A stretch of 64,000 bases of DNA from Lepidodermella squamata (GCA_047495785.1 JBLDXI010000010.1:806001-870000); one strand, 5' to 3'; counted from the stretch's first letter, positions 12,606 to 25,304 are shown. Numbers and translations: made by a program. The notes: generated by a model from the letters alone, not told the origin.

Positions 12606-13557
12606 ATGCTAATCCGCATGGATCTGATATTTTTTATGCTTATATATCAAATGCGTTTCTCTCCAGAAACTAACTTTCAGAAGCCCAATGCCAAGTTCGA
12701 TATCGCAATCAGCTGATTCAAAATTATCGATGGCAGATAGACGTATCCATCTAACTCTTTCAACGTCCATAAACTATAGTGGTGGGTTAACGATATCTTT
12801 AGGGCCACTTTGCACCGAATCCATGCAATTTGCGCTGGTGAAAATTCGAATCAAATCAGCTGTTGAACAACTATGATTTGAAATTGACCTTGTTCGATGA
12901 TCAGGTAAACATCGCCTTGCTAGGAATTTTTCTATGAATTGCTTATCTCTACTTATAACAGTCGCAAACGTTCCCCGTAATCCGTTATGTAACATCCAAG
13001 TTACGCGAGCTGGAAACTGACAGCAATGTTACGGAGAACGTCATGCCGCTAATTTTGGGAAACAGCGGTAAGCTGTATACAGGACAATACCTGCAGTACT
13101 TCAACTTCTTCACGATCAACCACGGGCAAACAGTACACGTGTCCCGAATTTTGCACCAATATTTGGCGTATAGCTTCTATGATTATGAGTGCACCATGGG
13201 GCATTTTTCTTTGGCGGGTGATTTCCAAGACCACAACTTGATTTTGCTGTTTTTCGGAATTCCGAACTTTATCTAATGCTGGCCGTGTTAGCTTTGTCTC
13301 TAACACTTCAAAAGGTGGGTTTAATCCATTATTTGTCAGTGAGATATTGCTTCTTTGTTTCCACCTAGGCTGGAGTTGCTCTCTTACGCCAATCAACCAA
13401 TGGTACGATACTAATAATTGTCGCGGCATGCGCCATAGGGCTGATATTTGCGAATAATGGAAGAAGTCTCCAGATATTGGTATCAACCTCGTGCTTGGCT
13501 ATCGCAGCCTGCAATTTGTCGACTCAATTCGTGTATATTACGAAACTTAACTTCTAA
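12606..13557 (+). pseudogene. GABA-B-like receptor copy 2, internally deleted
   Basis: Exon 1 (12606-12902) is recognisable but out of frame: a small insertion after the signal-peptide start, and a second shift near 12850 where neighbouring copies read KIRNSNQLL. Exon 2 starts normally after CAG at about 12963 (frame ELETDSNVTENVMPLILGN) but at 13155 it jumps from ISRIL-like sequence directly into exon 4 sequence (AYSFYDYECTMGHFSL). The rest of exon 2, all of exon 3 and most of exon 4 are missing, about 1.6 kb. The end of exon 4 and exon 5 follow to a stop at about 13557. Closest to copy 5. Cannot make a receptor. Confidence 0.9.
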
Positions 13558-14152
13558 AACTACACGTACCTAATCACGCACAGGGTGCGAAGTACAGGGG
13601 TGCTAGGGTGTCGCGAAATCGGTTTCCTCGGCTGGGTGCTGGGTCCTGGAAAACAAGTAGAAAAAACACCTCAGCTCCTGGATCCTACTTCGCACACTGA
13701 TCGCTCATATCGATCCGGCCCAAACTAATTCGAAGATATAAAATTGTGATTAATAGATCGTATCTAGCGTTGTAAAACCGCTAACTAAAACGGACAATTC
13801 TCTCATTCTTGTCGATTTTTTTTCGGACTGTCGAATCTGAATCTCAAGTACAAAAAAAACAGTTGTTCCTTCACTACACCGGATGTTTTTGTGCAACGCT
13901 AACAAGATGGTAATAGTAAGATTACAGTATTGAGCTTAATTTCATTTGGAAACATTTGGCAAAAGCAGTTTAATCTGCTGGGTTGGTTCCCGCTGCTGCG
14001 TAAAGTTATTCTGGAACTCTTGAACGAGCGGGTTGGCTAGCACATGGAAGTTGGGCCATCTGGTTGGCATCTCCTGCATGAGCGATCGGAAAAGATTGTC
14101 GCCGCTTCGAAAGACAGACACCAAATTCTGCATTTTTGAATACCGAGTTTGG
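13558..14152 (-). pseudogene. Duplicated 3' end of the nuclear receptor gene
   Basis: 13740-14152 matches 31005-31420, which spans the receptor copy 5 downstream flank and the last exon of the nuclear receptor on the minus strand. The coding part (13942-14152) keeps the reading up to the segment QEMPTRWPNFHVLANPLVQE, then homology stops abruptly at about 14152. No upstream exons are attached, so it is a relic. Confidence 0.85.
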
Positions 14153-14210
14153 GAAGTCGTTTGGGAAGTTCTAAGCCCGGGTTAGTATTTCACTAAATAC
14201 GGTATTTTGC

Positions 14211-14283
14211 ACAGTCACAAACATTCCCCGCAATCCGTTATGTAACGACCAAGTTACGTGAGCTGAAAACTGACAGCAATGTT
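14211..14283 (+). pseudogene. Receptor exon 2 fragment
   Basis: About 73 bases match the start of receptor exon 2, beginning at the CAG acceptor and TCACAAACATTCCCCGCAAT and ending at GACAGCAATGTTAC. It lies between two nuclear receptor relics. Confidence 0.8.
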
Positions 14284-14285
14284 AC

Positions 14286-14700
14286 AACGCCTCGTGCGAG
14301 CGAAGAAATATCCGCAGTCGCCACACGCGACGGCCCCATAGTAAAAGCCATCATCACCTGGGAAAACAAATAAGGCCTATTTGATTGTAAAAGATTTGAC
14401 CACCCGCTTAATTATGTAAAATTATGTAATAGTTGTCTTAGAGTGTACCAACAAAATTCCATTCCATTGTTACGATGACTATTATTAATTCTATCAGCCT
14501 TCTCCTATAGGTTTGGAATGTAATCTTCCTTACTGGGCGCTGGGCGCACTGCAAACAGCGCAAGGAATTCAGGCGAAAACATCGTCGATCGAGCTCCCCG
14601 TCCTCGAGACAATCGAGCTTCCCGGCTTTGTGAATGCCCTGTCATGCAACCTCGGCTGCCGCTTCGCTTGCGGTGACCGGCGCGATGTTGACGAGAAAGA
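14286..14700 (-). pseudogene. Duplicated DNA-binding-domain part of the nuclear receptor gene
   Basis: Matches 34033-34420: the start of the second zinc-finger exon, the intron, and the end of exon 1 of the nuclear receptor, on the minus strand. It carries small indels (for example a repeated gcgctggg near 14540) and breaks off at both ends. It is fused to a receptor fragment, so the block is a rearranged duplicate. Confidence 0.85.
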
Positions 14701-15246
14701 TATGCGTCAGTGATAAAATACTACATCCCGTTTCAAACTTAGCATCAATCAGATTTTTGCGCCACCTATCATACCGGACATTTGCTTATCTTTGAGCCGG
14801 AATTTTGGCGTCTTACTTAATTTCTTATTTATGATTTCAAAGCTCATTTTTCTAAACCGAATATCAACTTCTTCTTGGCTATCATTCCAGCTAATTTCAT
14901 CTGGCAAAACTGAGCTAAAGTTTAATTATTTCTAAATTAGGTGCAGCTTCCAATACTTAGAGGTAGATGGATAGTTTAGTCTCCCCTCGCCATTTGCCGT
15001 TAATGTCTCAGGAAATCAAGCCATCTCAACACCGCAAGTTATCAGAACTAATATTTAATGAAAGGCATGTTTAATTAGGTAAAAGCACAACTATTTCCCC
15101 TTCAATCGCTGGATAGCAAATACATGCGAGCTATACGTAGGGAGCAGGCAATCTGAAACTTTTCTTTATAATTACCGTAGGTTTTAAAAAGGGCTCACGT
15201 TCAAGATCGCATTCTCAAAGATTTCGAATAAATTGGGTGGAAGGAA
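14701..15246. other. Upstream region of receptor copy 3
   Basis: No gene seen. Contains the conserved block at 15045-15060; sequence around it resembles the upstream region of copy 1 at 6590-6710. Confidence 0.45.
15045..15060 (+). promoter_or_regulatory. Conserved upstream block, copy 3
   Basis: GAACTAATATTTAATG, 186 bases before the start codon of intact copy 3. Confidence 0.4.
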
Positions 15247-18132
15247 ATGCTAACCAGCATCTATCCGATTCTCATATTGTTAATTCAATGCATCTACTCC
15301 CAAAAACTTGCTTTCAGGAGCTCGATGCCGAGTCTGGTTTCACTATCGGCTAACTCGACGGCAGAGAGACGAATCCCACTGACCATTACAACATCAATAA
15401 ACTACAGCGGTGGACTAACGTTATCTCTGGGTCCACTTTGCACCGAATCAATGCGATACGCGCTGGAGAAAATTCGAAAATCGAATCAACTGCTGGAAAG
15501 CTATGATTTGAAGTTGACGCTATTCGATGATCAGGTAAGAACACTATTATTATATAGGTCAGTTTGACGTTTTAACTAACAATTAACATGAAACAAATTT
15601 TCTTGATATCGCCGAACACTCATATTAACTATCAACTATCAACTACAAAAAGTACACAAAATTAACCGCGGCCACTGAGCCCCTCCGTAACTGTCCTTCG
15701 CTAAAATTAGGCGGAACTTGATTGTTCCATAGGTTGTCGGATGAAATGTTACATGTCAAGCTAATCGGGAATCTCTATGAGCAGTCAATGAAATCTGTTT
15801 CGTTATTTATAATTCAATCAATCCTCAGCTACAAAAACTTTATTATGCCAGGCACTGACATACCGCGGAATCAGTTATGTTACAAGCAAGCTGCGAGAAC
15901 TGGAAAACAGCTACGATTCAACAGAAAACGTTATGCCGCTGGTATTGGGAAACAATGGAAAGCTGTACACTGGGCAATACTTGCAGTACTTCAACTTCTT
16001 CACGATCAACCACGGGCAAACAGTTCACGTTTCTCGAATTTTGCATATCGACAGAGACTCACTTCCATCTTCAATCCACTTGTTCATTCCCCACGAATAC
16101 GTTTATCCGTCAGTGGCAGAATTCATACTGAAGATGAATTGGCGAAAGTTGGCGATTCTATCGACCGATAACATCTATTGGAACCGGGTAATTAAATTCC
16201 AGAATTATTGCTATACAAAATTGCTCTAATTTCAGTGGGACTTGGCTTTGATCAAAGAAATGTTTGCAAGAAATATCACTATTCTTGGGAACGTTCGAAT
16301 AACGATAGCACTTGGCGCTACTAACCCATCTTCGATTGATATAGAAAATACAGTTCTTGAGTTGATCGCATTCAAGGAAGCTAGAGTCTTTGTGATTCAC
16401 GTGACTGTTGCCGTGGAAACATCTTGCTTTCTATACAAATACGGCCTGTACGGACCAGGGTACGTTTTCCTAATGCCGGCATTCGGCATTTTCAACGTTG
16501 ATTCACCAATACCATACGCATGGTGCACGAGTGAGATGATAGCAACGGTTCTTGAGAGCGTTCTCTTTTTCGGGCAAATGCCGCTTAGCGAAATTCGAGG
16601 CCCTGAAAATGTCAGAGCATCGGATGGAACGAGTGGTGCCGAGCTGGATGCCTATCTACGCAGTAGAATCGAAGCCCCGGAAAATATCCCATCGTGGTGG
16701 CTTCGTACCACTTGCTACGATATGATGCTGTTCGCTGCCTACGTGCTCAACGATACTGAATCTAAACTTCAACGACAAAACCAAACGTTAAGCGACTGGG
16801 CAGTTGGTGGCGCGAATTTTCGGAACAACGGGTCCCACCTATTTTCTTTGGTGAAAGACAGCATTTTCACCGTCGAGATGCAGGGCTTCATTAGTAAGCT
16901 AAAGTTCGACCTGGCAACTGGTTTCAACTGGGCTGGCAACTACTATCTGGCAATAACTCAGCTTCAAAGAATCAAAGGTGATGGAACATCGCAGACAGAT
17001 TCTTCGAGGATGGTTCCGATATTTGGCGCCTTAATGAATGCGAGCGATGGATCTGTAAAATTCGGTCCTGGTAAGCTCTCATGGAAAACATCTGACGGCC
17101 AGGCACCTCGCGATGGAATGCTAGTAGTTGAATCGAAGTGGGCTAATCCCGTCTTAACGTTTTCGCTTATAGCCGGTGAGTCATAATAGCATATATATTC
17201 ATAATGAATGACACTTTTATTCAGCTATTTCGGCATTGGTAATGCTCTTAGTTCTACTTTTATTGATTCTATCATCAATGGGCAAGTTGAGCTTTGCTGG
17301 CGGGTTCAATCAATGGAGCTATCGGCTGCTTCTTGTTGGGGATGTGTTTTTGGCGTGTCAGCCGTTGATAATGGGGCTTGAAAATGATAGCACCATTCAT
17401 GTTCGCTGCATGACATCCTATTTCTTCATAAACATGGGAATTTCCATAATTTTAGCGCAGCATGTGGCCAAGCTATGGTTTAACTACACATCTCTCAAAT
17501 CACCCGTTCAAAAACAAAAAAGGAAGTCTACAGTTACAGCTTCTCAAGCAATGTTAGCAAGAACTAGCGGATCACAACGCGCTCAGGAGGCGAAGATTCC
17601 CGCCAATGAAGCGGCTGGCTTTATTATTGCGTATGTGCTGTTGAACTGCGCGCTCTTCATGATTTGGTTAACGGCGGAACCGTTGGTTACCATGAAAAAT
17701 GTCGTTAGTTTTGAACTATCAAAGACTGACATAAGTTTGGCGTATAGCTTTTATGAATATGAATGCACGCTGGGAAACTTCCCCTTGGCGGGTGATTTCC
17801 AATACCACAACTTGATGCTGCTCTTCATCGGGATTCCGAACGCTATTCTGATGTTGACAGCATTAGCCCTGTCTTTATTGCTTGAAAATGTGAGTTCTTT
17901 CTATTCTTTGTCATTAAAGTGTAACTTTTTGGTTTCGTATTAGGCTGGAATTGCTCTATTGCGCCAATCGACCAACGCAACAATACTCATATTAGTAGCA
18001 TCATGCGCTATAGGGCTGATATTCTCAAATGATTGGAGAAGTCTTCAGACATTGGTGTCTTCTTCATGCTTGGCCATCGCATGCTGCAATTTGCTGACTC
18101 AATTCGTATTTGCTACGAAATCAAACTTCTGA
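15247..18132 (+). CDS. GABA-B-like class C GPCR, copy 3 (intact)
   Basis: Exons 15247-15534, 15852-16187, 16236-17175, 17225-17889, 17944-18132; exon lengths 288, 336, 940, 665, 189 are identical to copy 1 and give 805 residues with no frame damage. Intron 1 is longer than in copy 1 (317 bases). The signal peptide is MLTSIYPILILLIQCIYS. The Venus-flytrap and seven-helix regions are nearly identical to copy 1. Differences cluster in the loop between helices 3 and 4 (ASQAMLARTSGSQRAQEAK) and in helix 4. The protein ends six residues after helix 7 (TKSNF). Copies 1, 3 and 4 form one similarity group. Confidence 0.88.
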
Positions 18133-18831
18133 GAGTGTTCAAACGTACTAACTCCTATCTCGGGCAGAACGACTCGCCGAAAATAGAAAGAACAAATGGC
18201 GTAAAAAGATAGATCTGACACTATGTTTCTTTTATGTGCGCCGAAATGATGCTTCAAGAGTTTTGCTTTCTTGTCGGTCGGCCAATTTTTCACTTTTCAA
18301 GAGTTTTGTAAGAAGTACGGCCAAATCAACACATCTGACAAGTGATTCGGGGCTTCTATCAACCCAATTTCCCTCAACTGACCCGTCCTTTAATTTCGAC
18401 GGGAAAATTAGGGCATAGATGTCTTAATATATCTATGTCAAAATGTAAATATTTGCTAATTCCTTTGCATTTTTCCCTTTTAATATCGATGATTTTGCGC
18501 TATAAGGAGCCAATGAAAAAATTCCTATCCAGAGTACTACGCACTATACATAGTACTACGCACACATGTAGTAAGATATAGCCCATTGTATTCTGCGGGA
18601 AAAAAATATATGCACTGGACAAATAATGACCAACAAATATCTTCGATATTGCGGTCATTCTGAGGTATCTGCGCTGGGAATTCCGAGATAATCATGGCGG
18701 AAACGTTTCAGAAACTCATGGACTGAATCGTTCTTAGACAGCTCGAGTAAAACACAGTTCAAACTCTCAACAATAAGCTTGTTTTAATAATTTTGAAACG
18801 CTTTCAAGTAGTCATATCCTTTCAAGTAATG
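18133..18831. other. Intergenic
   Basis: Contains short direct repeats of TAGTACTACGCAC at about 18530-18560; otherwise nothing recognised. Confidence 0.4.
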
Positions 18832-20717
18832 TTACGGCGGAGGTTTAGCGTCAATGCTGCAAGCAGTAGGTTTGTCTGCGTCTTCTTCGTAAGCCATTAT
18901 GACAGAGCGATAAGCTTCTGGAATGGTGCCTTTGTTGACCATTTCGATGAGATCCTTCTTAAGACTGGATTCGATCGGCAATCGCTTTTCGTATTTTTGA
19001 ACAAGTTGGAAAGGAAACAAAATGACGTCTTTGTTGTAGCGCTTGGCGACGAAAGTATGAAAAGCCAAGTCAAAAGTTTTCTTGGTTTGGAGATAATTAG
19101 GGTAGTCTTTCTCGTATCTGAACCAACATGGCTCCGACCATTTAACATCACTTTTCTGTTCGTCTTGCAAATACTGAGCGAACTTTGGTGACTTGTCAAA
19201 GCTGAAGAAGCTTGCAAATTGCATTTCAGTTATGCTGTATGGTTTCACTTTCAAGCGGTTTGGTGTTTCCTCGCCGAACACTTCGAGTCTCGAATCGGAG
19301 CCTTCCGCGACGCGGCCACGATTTCTCTCCATTCCTTTGAATAGCTGATGTTGACTCGTTTCTTAGCTTCCCTTTCAATAGTGGCATGCACGGAATCACA
19401 TTCCATTTGCGAGTGGCCCGGCTCGAAAAACTTGTGATCGATGACTTTGAGATTACCTTTGCAATTGGACAAGGCCGCGAATAAAGCGTTGACAATGTAC
19501 TGAGATTTGTTTTGGCTTCCAGTGCTGTCGCTCCATAGAATCAACTGCTCAACTTCGTCAGGAATCATTTCAGTGATGAATTTATAGAGACATGAACCAA
19601 CTTCATCCGTCCCACGACCCCCTTCTGTTTGATCCCACATGAAACAGTAGACATCTTTTGATGAAGTATCGTAGAAAGTCAGGTTTGAGGTGTGGAACTT
19701 TTTCTTGTACATTATCGAGCAGCAAGGGCTTTCGAGGATTGACTGCATATCAAACTGGATGCACAAGATCAATCCTTTCGACTGTTTTGCTAGAATTTTG
19801 TCAGCATTCTTGGCATCTCTTGCAGCGTCTCTGTTGGATTCGTGGTTTCGTTTCTCCACGATCACTTCATGGGTGAACAGTTCATCCGGCAAAGTCGCAA
19901 ATCGTGTGCATTTCTTGCAGGTGTCCTTCTTGGGATGACTGAAAGCGAGATTGGGAAAAGATCTCTTGAATATGGATCGGTAAGTAGCGTATTTGACGGG
20001 TTTCTCATCAGTACGCAGAGCCCAGTTTTGGTGTGCTATGCAGTACATTCGATGCATTTCCCTCAGATTGAGCGCGGACCCGAGATATTGCTTGCTAGTT
20101 TGACTTCTCGCATAATGACTGTCTAATCGCTCGAAAGAAGTGATGTGCTGATAAACAAATTTGTAAGAATTATCGCTGGTGGTATTCGGCGGCTTATGGC
20201 GACCGCGTTGATCTGGTATGATATAGAAGCCGTCTTCGACTTTTTTCTCAACAGTTGTGTTTATAAAAGCGCGAGTTTCATCGAGCGCCTTCAGAAAGAA
20301 AGACCTGCATACTTCGATTGAGTCCCTAGATTGTGAAGGCGAAGGGGTTGCCAAGTAGTTGCCTGGTAAGTAATAATCAAATCTTCGAGGACCATTCTCT
20401 CGTTTCTGTTTATAACTGACGTAACGGTTGATGAAAGCTCGTCTAGCGTCGATAGATGCTCGGGACCAGTAAGTGTTAAAGCATTGTTTGACTGAATTTT
20501 CATTGAATTTCAAGGAGCATTTACGCCAGCAACCATACTTGAAGTAAACAGGCTTGCGACCGGAATTAAACTTAGCGCTAACCCCTTTATCTGACTGACG
20601 GTAGGGTTTCCCGGAGTTGCGCTTGAGTTTTCTTTCCATCGCTTGTTTGGATGGGCGGTGTCTAGAATCCACTATCCTCGGAGGAAACTGTTTCAGCCAA
20701 TTGTCGTTATCAGTCAT
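18832..20717 (-). pseudogene. Transposon-like DDE/RNase H-fold protein, frameshifted
   Basis: Frame 1 runs from the ATG at 20717 to a stop at 19251 (488 residues); a second frame covers 19332-18832 and continues with family-like sequence (PNRLKVKPYSITEMQF). A one-base shift between about 19330 and 19255 separates them. Visible motifs are a CKKC pair at 267-270, an acidic residue in CIQFDMQS (D323), LWSDSTGSQNKSQ (D397) and EPGHSQMECDSVHATIER (H435, D441). This order resembles a widespread family of transposon-encoded proteins in invertebrates with a predicted DDE/RNase H-like core. No clear terminal inverted repeats were found. The element is probably a decayed autonomous transposon; the exact superfamily is not assigned. 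Confidence 0.65.
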
Positions 20718-21104
20718 CAGCTCAAATCGTTAAAAATGAAACGTTGAATGCTTTAGTCCTAAATGTGATGACAAGCGTTATAAATTAAAATTTCAAGGAT
20801 AGAAAACAGGGGAATTGTCGAAAGCCGAATTGCCAATCTGAGAAGTTCTGTTCTTGATCTAAGGCTGTATGACCTCAGATTTACAGCTACCGATGAAGGA
20901 TTGCCCAACTAAGTAAAGATGGAAGTTAAAGTGGCCAGTAATCGGGAGTTTTAATATCATAACAAAGCGATAGGTTCACTTTGTATATTGCTGTGAAAGG
21001 TATTTATCAGCCAAAACATAAACCATAAATTCCAATAAATCGCGTTAGTTTTAACTGCAGCAGAAACTTGGAATGGGGTTATCCCAGTCGTATAAAAGCT
21101 GACC

Positions 21105-21420
21105 CTAGCACGTGAGTAGCATGTGATCGAGTGGCCTAGGCATCTCAAAATCACCGGGTTCAATCCCAAAAACCGCAACATCAATCATCTATGCATTGAA
21201 TGCGGCGTTTATCAAGCTGGGTTGACAGGAAGCGTAAAACCGCCAAGCAAATCCTCCCTTCTGGAATGGGCCGCCATTCACCGGTAATATATGGTAAAGA
21301 TGTGGCTACTCAGCGGGCAAAGCAATCATGGGAATAGTCGGCTCCTACGCATTGTGAAGATGACATGCGTCTGATACCAACTGCTAAATTTTAAAAGGCA
21401 ATAAAGTTAATAAAGAGTAC
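21105..21420 (+). repeat. tRNA-derived SINE-like sequence
   Basis: A box-like TGATCGAGTGGCCTAGG is followed 25 bases later by a near-perfect B box, GGTTCAATCCC. A Ser/Leu tRNA-like 5' part is thus present, but acceptor-stem pairing is missing. A unique region of about 230 bases follows and ends near a run containing AATAAAG. The layout fits a SINE rather than a working tRNA. Only one copy was seen in this window. Confidence 0.4.
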
Positions 21421-21841
21421 TTCTGGTTAGATCTAATTAAGAGACTGTTTGGATTGTTCGTAAGGCTTCGACCTTCGACCGTAAGTAGATTGTAGCAGGA
21501 TTCACACACGATCGATAAGTCCATAGTTTCCGACTAAGTAGCCTTCAAGTTCTAGGCGGAGTTTCAGCCCCAAACCGACAAAGTTGGCTTTCTATCTTTG
21601 ATCAGAAGTTGTGTTGTGTTTTGTAGGTGGTTGTTTGAGGAAAAGGGCGATAGTTTCAAATTATCCAGGGGCCCAAACCACATTATCAGCTTGATAAACG
21701 CCACACAACAGAAAATATTCGGCATAAGCAGAATTAAAGAGGCGTTATTAGGCTATCGAATGCCGCTTTCTGCAAGTCCGGACGATTTTACCTTGATTTA
21801 TGGCTAATTTTTTAGTCACCCAGACACCCGGCCGGAATTAG

Positions 21842-22574
21842 GGAGCGGGGTGCCCTAATTTCGGCCACCTCATCCAGGTACACTAATACCATAAGTTTGG
21901 TATCGTTAGATTTGTCTCAAAAAGCTGACTATAAAAACCGCCTTTGTTGCTTCACCTGTGAGCTTTTCCTTGACGACGTGATGCCTGAAACTCAAACTTG
22001 TTTTGACAGGTACAAGTTTGATAACTTGTTTTCTACCTAATAGCCTAACTGCGGTTGACTTTCTAAAATTCTGGAAAAATATCTAAAAAATCCCTTGCCT
22101 TCTGTAGAATGAGAGTATTGATTTTGTTTTCCCGAATTCAATTCCCCTAATTGACTGCTAATTTTTGGAATAAAACCCTCAAAAACCCTAAAATTGGCCC
22201 TCTGGATCTCTTCACCTGGGCGGTTTTAGATAGAATACTTTATACCAAAATGAAGCTGGCGTTTAGCTGGTAATTATTGAGGTGAAAGCAGTAAATTTTA
22301 AAGAGCCAGTTTCAGGTAAATTATACCTGCAAACTAGCGGTAACTGAGCACTCGAGAAGCGACATAAGCCCGCTCGCTCGCATTTAGAATTATTTTTTTG
22401 CGATCACGTGCTTGAAAAATCATGAAACAGATGGGCCCAACAATGCAAAGTTTTTGAATTGCGTGCAAATAAAACTGCTGCACAGCACTTCGTGTCCATA
22501 TTTCGGCCGGTGGCCGAAGTTAGGACGCAGCGGCCGAATTTAGGAAGTGGCCGAAATTAGGGCGGGGTCCTCTA
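21842..22574. repeat. Possible inverted-repeat element
   Basis: GGTGCCCTAATTTCGGCCAC near 21847 is inverted as GTGGCCGAAATTAGGGC at about 22551-22567. Further copies of 'ggccgaa.ttagg' lie at the right end. No target duplication was found, so element borders are uncertain. Confidence 0.35.
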
Positions 22575-22980
22575 TATAGTAAATCTAACGCTTAGAGCAT
22601 AGTCGACTGGTCATTTTAAGACCAGGCTCGTCGCTGTGGCCGTCGTATCTTTGGCGTTATTCATCGCGCGGTAAAACTAGGTATGGGCATATTCTTAGTG
22701 TGGCCACTCTCACTTTTGACATTTTAACCGCAATTTTTAACCTCCCGCTTTTTGTGCGCAAATTATTCTGCGATCTCCATCTGCCGAATTTTACCAGGAA
22801 TCGAACGAGACTAAGAACGACTTGCTAGCTATCACGGTTGCGAAGTTATTGCGGGCACAAAGTCCAAACAAATCGGGATGAATCCTCCTTAAAACTTGAT
22901 AATTCCGACATTTCGCAGTGTTTGTGATTAATCTCGCGCCAGCCTGGATGAATGAATGTAAAGTGCTCTGAAGTCTTGTA

Positions 22981-24136
22981 CAGTGTAACCCCGATTCTCC
23001 GTCCCTCGATTTCCCGTCTTTTCGGATTTCCCGCCAGGTTTTTCGTGGAACCAGACGATGCCCATACAAAATATCGAAAAATGGCGGAGATTTCCCGTCA
23101 TTTATTTCCCGTCAATTTCGGATTCCCCGCCAGGTTTTTTGTGGAACCGCAGAAGCCACACAGGCTTATTTTACCTTGATTTTCCGTCAGCCTGACAGGG
23201 AATTTTTTTTACGTATAAGTATTATAACTATTATTATACATTCTGAATATATTTATTATCTGTCGGTTAATTTGTTAGTTTTAGTAGGCAAACTGGCGCG
23301 CGCTAATGATAAATGATTTACTAATACCACGAGTTAGGCTTAAGAAGACGATACGAAATTCTGAACGGTGAGAAATTTCTAGAAACAAATTAGATATTCG
23401 GATTCAGCGGGAAAAGTTAGGATAATGTGCCGATTTGCGCGCGATTATCTTTCAAAATGAGGGAGAAATGCGGAAGTAAAGATTAATTGATAAGTGAGTG
23501 CGCGCGACAGGTTGTGCGCCGACCGACACAACACGCGAAACCCAGTCGCGCACGCACGCACGCACGCACACTAAACGAAATTTAGACTTATTTCCGCCTA
23601 TTTTAAAACACCATCGCGCGCAAATTGGCAGAGTAGCTCAAATTTTCACGCGGAATCCGAATATCTAATTTGTTTCTTGATATTCATCGCCTTCATCAAC
23701 TTGTGTTTGCATGAAAAAGTTGAAAATTTTCCGGATTTCAATGTTTCTTGGCTTAAACTATATGTTATAAAAATACTTTTGACACTTACGCAACGCCGCT
23801 CCCGGCACCTACTCTGTCACGTGAAGCTAAGAGAGCGCAAAGAGAGGTGGATCACATTTTCTATCACAGCTGAGATCACAGCTGAGAATCGGTCTAATAA
23901 GATGATAACGGAGTCGCGCCGTATGATTTGGTAATAACGACAGACAATAAAAGCGTGAAAGTGTCCCTGTATACTTTCAATGGCTGTTTAGCGTGAAAAT
24001 TGCTCTAAAACCATCAAAAATTCGCTCAGAACTCTAAAAATACGGAAAAATACGGCTGAAATTATTTCCCGTCAATTCGGATTTCCCGCCAGGATTTTCT
24101 TGGAACCGTAAAAGACGGAGAATCGGGGTTACACTG
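22981..24136. mobile_element. pogo-type MITE (TA-flanked) with nested palindrome
   Basis: The ends are CAGTGTAACCCCGATTCTCC... and its exact inverse (23 bases matched), flanked by TA at 22979-22980 and 24137-24138. A CAGTG start with TA duplication is typical of pogo/Tigger relatives. Subterminal sequence repeats 'ttcccgcc agg ttttt tggaacc' three times (23020-23050, 23110-23150, 24080-24110). There is no transposase frame. A second palindromic element sits at 23381-23677. Confidence 0.8.
23381..23677. mobile_element. Nested palindromic element
   Basis: Both ends share a 25-base perfect inverted repeat beginning AGAAACAAATTAGATATTCG (23381-23405, 23653-23677). Inner arms also pair (GATTTGCGCGCGAT with ATCGCGCGCAAATT), so the unit can fold into a near-complete hairpin. 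A (CGCA)n run lies at 23545-23570. No clear target duplication was seen. Confidence 0.65.
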
Positions 24137-24138
24137 TA

Positions 24139-25304
24139 TTTAGTGAAAACTGCCGAAATCACAAGCAGCAAATGCAATTGGAAAGGATTTTTCTTGGGTT
24201 TCTCGGATATTCCCGAGATTTTCATGTTAAAAGGCGATATCTTGCTCCAAAAATGAATAAACGCAATGAATTATATGGTTCAATTGATTGCCGAAGGTCA
24301 CCCTGGCATTATTGACGGGAACAATCCGATAAGGCCCGGCTAAGTAACGTGAAATACCGATAATTACCGATTTATTTCCAATCGGATTTCTGTCGGTTTC
24401 CCTCAGTAAATTTTCTTTTCTCGGTAACGTCTTGAGAATAGATACTGCAGGCTATGATGCACGTTAAGGTGGGAGGAAAAATAGTTATTTGAAATTCATA
24501 AATAAGACATTCCGCGGCTAGGCGCATGCCATTTTGCTTGCCTCGGTGTCAATCTTATCACGGCCATCTCGCTAACAAATGTTCACATTTTTCCGCCAGC
24601 TAAAAATTACACTTCAGAATTAAACAATCCGGAAAATTCGTGAATGGAGAGATGATAATGTGCCGCAGGCCTCGCAACCTTGTTTTTGGCAATTTTCAGA
24701 CCGGTCGTAAAATATTTCATAGCCGGTCAAAATATCAGAATATTCGTGAATTGGGGCCGCACGTATCGCTGATTTTGACGGTAGTCCCCCAAACCCCCAA
24801 TTTGTGACAGCATCCACTGCTGACTTTTAGCACTTTTTCAGTTTCCTCGTGAAATGAATTCTCACTATTCGATGAATTGAAAGGGAAATAAAATAAAAAC
24901 AAAGAAAAAAAACCAATAAGTTTCTTTTTTGTTTATCGATTTGATCAATGAAAGAATAAATTAACAGGGAATATGGCACTCATCAACAGAGGTAATCTGA
25001 AACATCAGTTCGCGGATAAAGGTGCATAACTTCTTAAGCGCTTCCTGGCTCTTGGTATCAATGTTGGTGATTTGTCCAAGTTGTTTTACGGCACTTTAAT
25101 GGGCATCAAAAATCGGTGCAATTAGCGGACAGTTGCGCGCCATAAACGCTCGTAAATATAACGGCTCCTAATTATGCAGCTATCGATTTTTCGCTCGCGC
25201 GCACCCACACAGCCATATGCGCGCTATCACTAATATATGAAATCCACTATGCCCGCGAATTCAAATATTGCGCGTCAAGAACGATATATGGATTATTATG
25301 CTAG
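24139..25304. other. Intergenic before receptor copy 4
   Basis: No receptor exon 1 could be found here although exon 2 of copy 4 begins at 25305. No other gene was recognised. Confidence 0.5.

Larger units (their letters stand above)
20718..22980. other. Intergenic with repeat remnants
   Basis: Holds a tRNA-derived SINE-like sequence and a weak inverted repeat, listed separately. No gene was found. Confidence 0.45.

Noticed and set aside
23545-23570. CRISPR-like array
   Set aside because: It is a simple (CGCA)n tract in animal DNA; no spacer-repeat structure exists.
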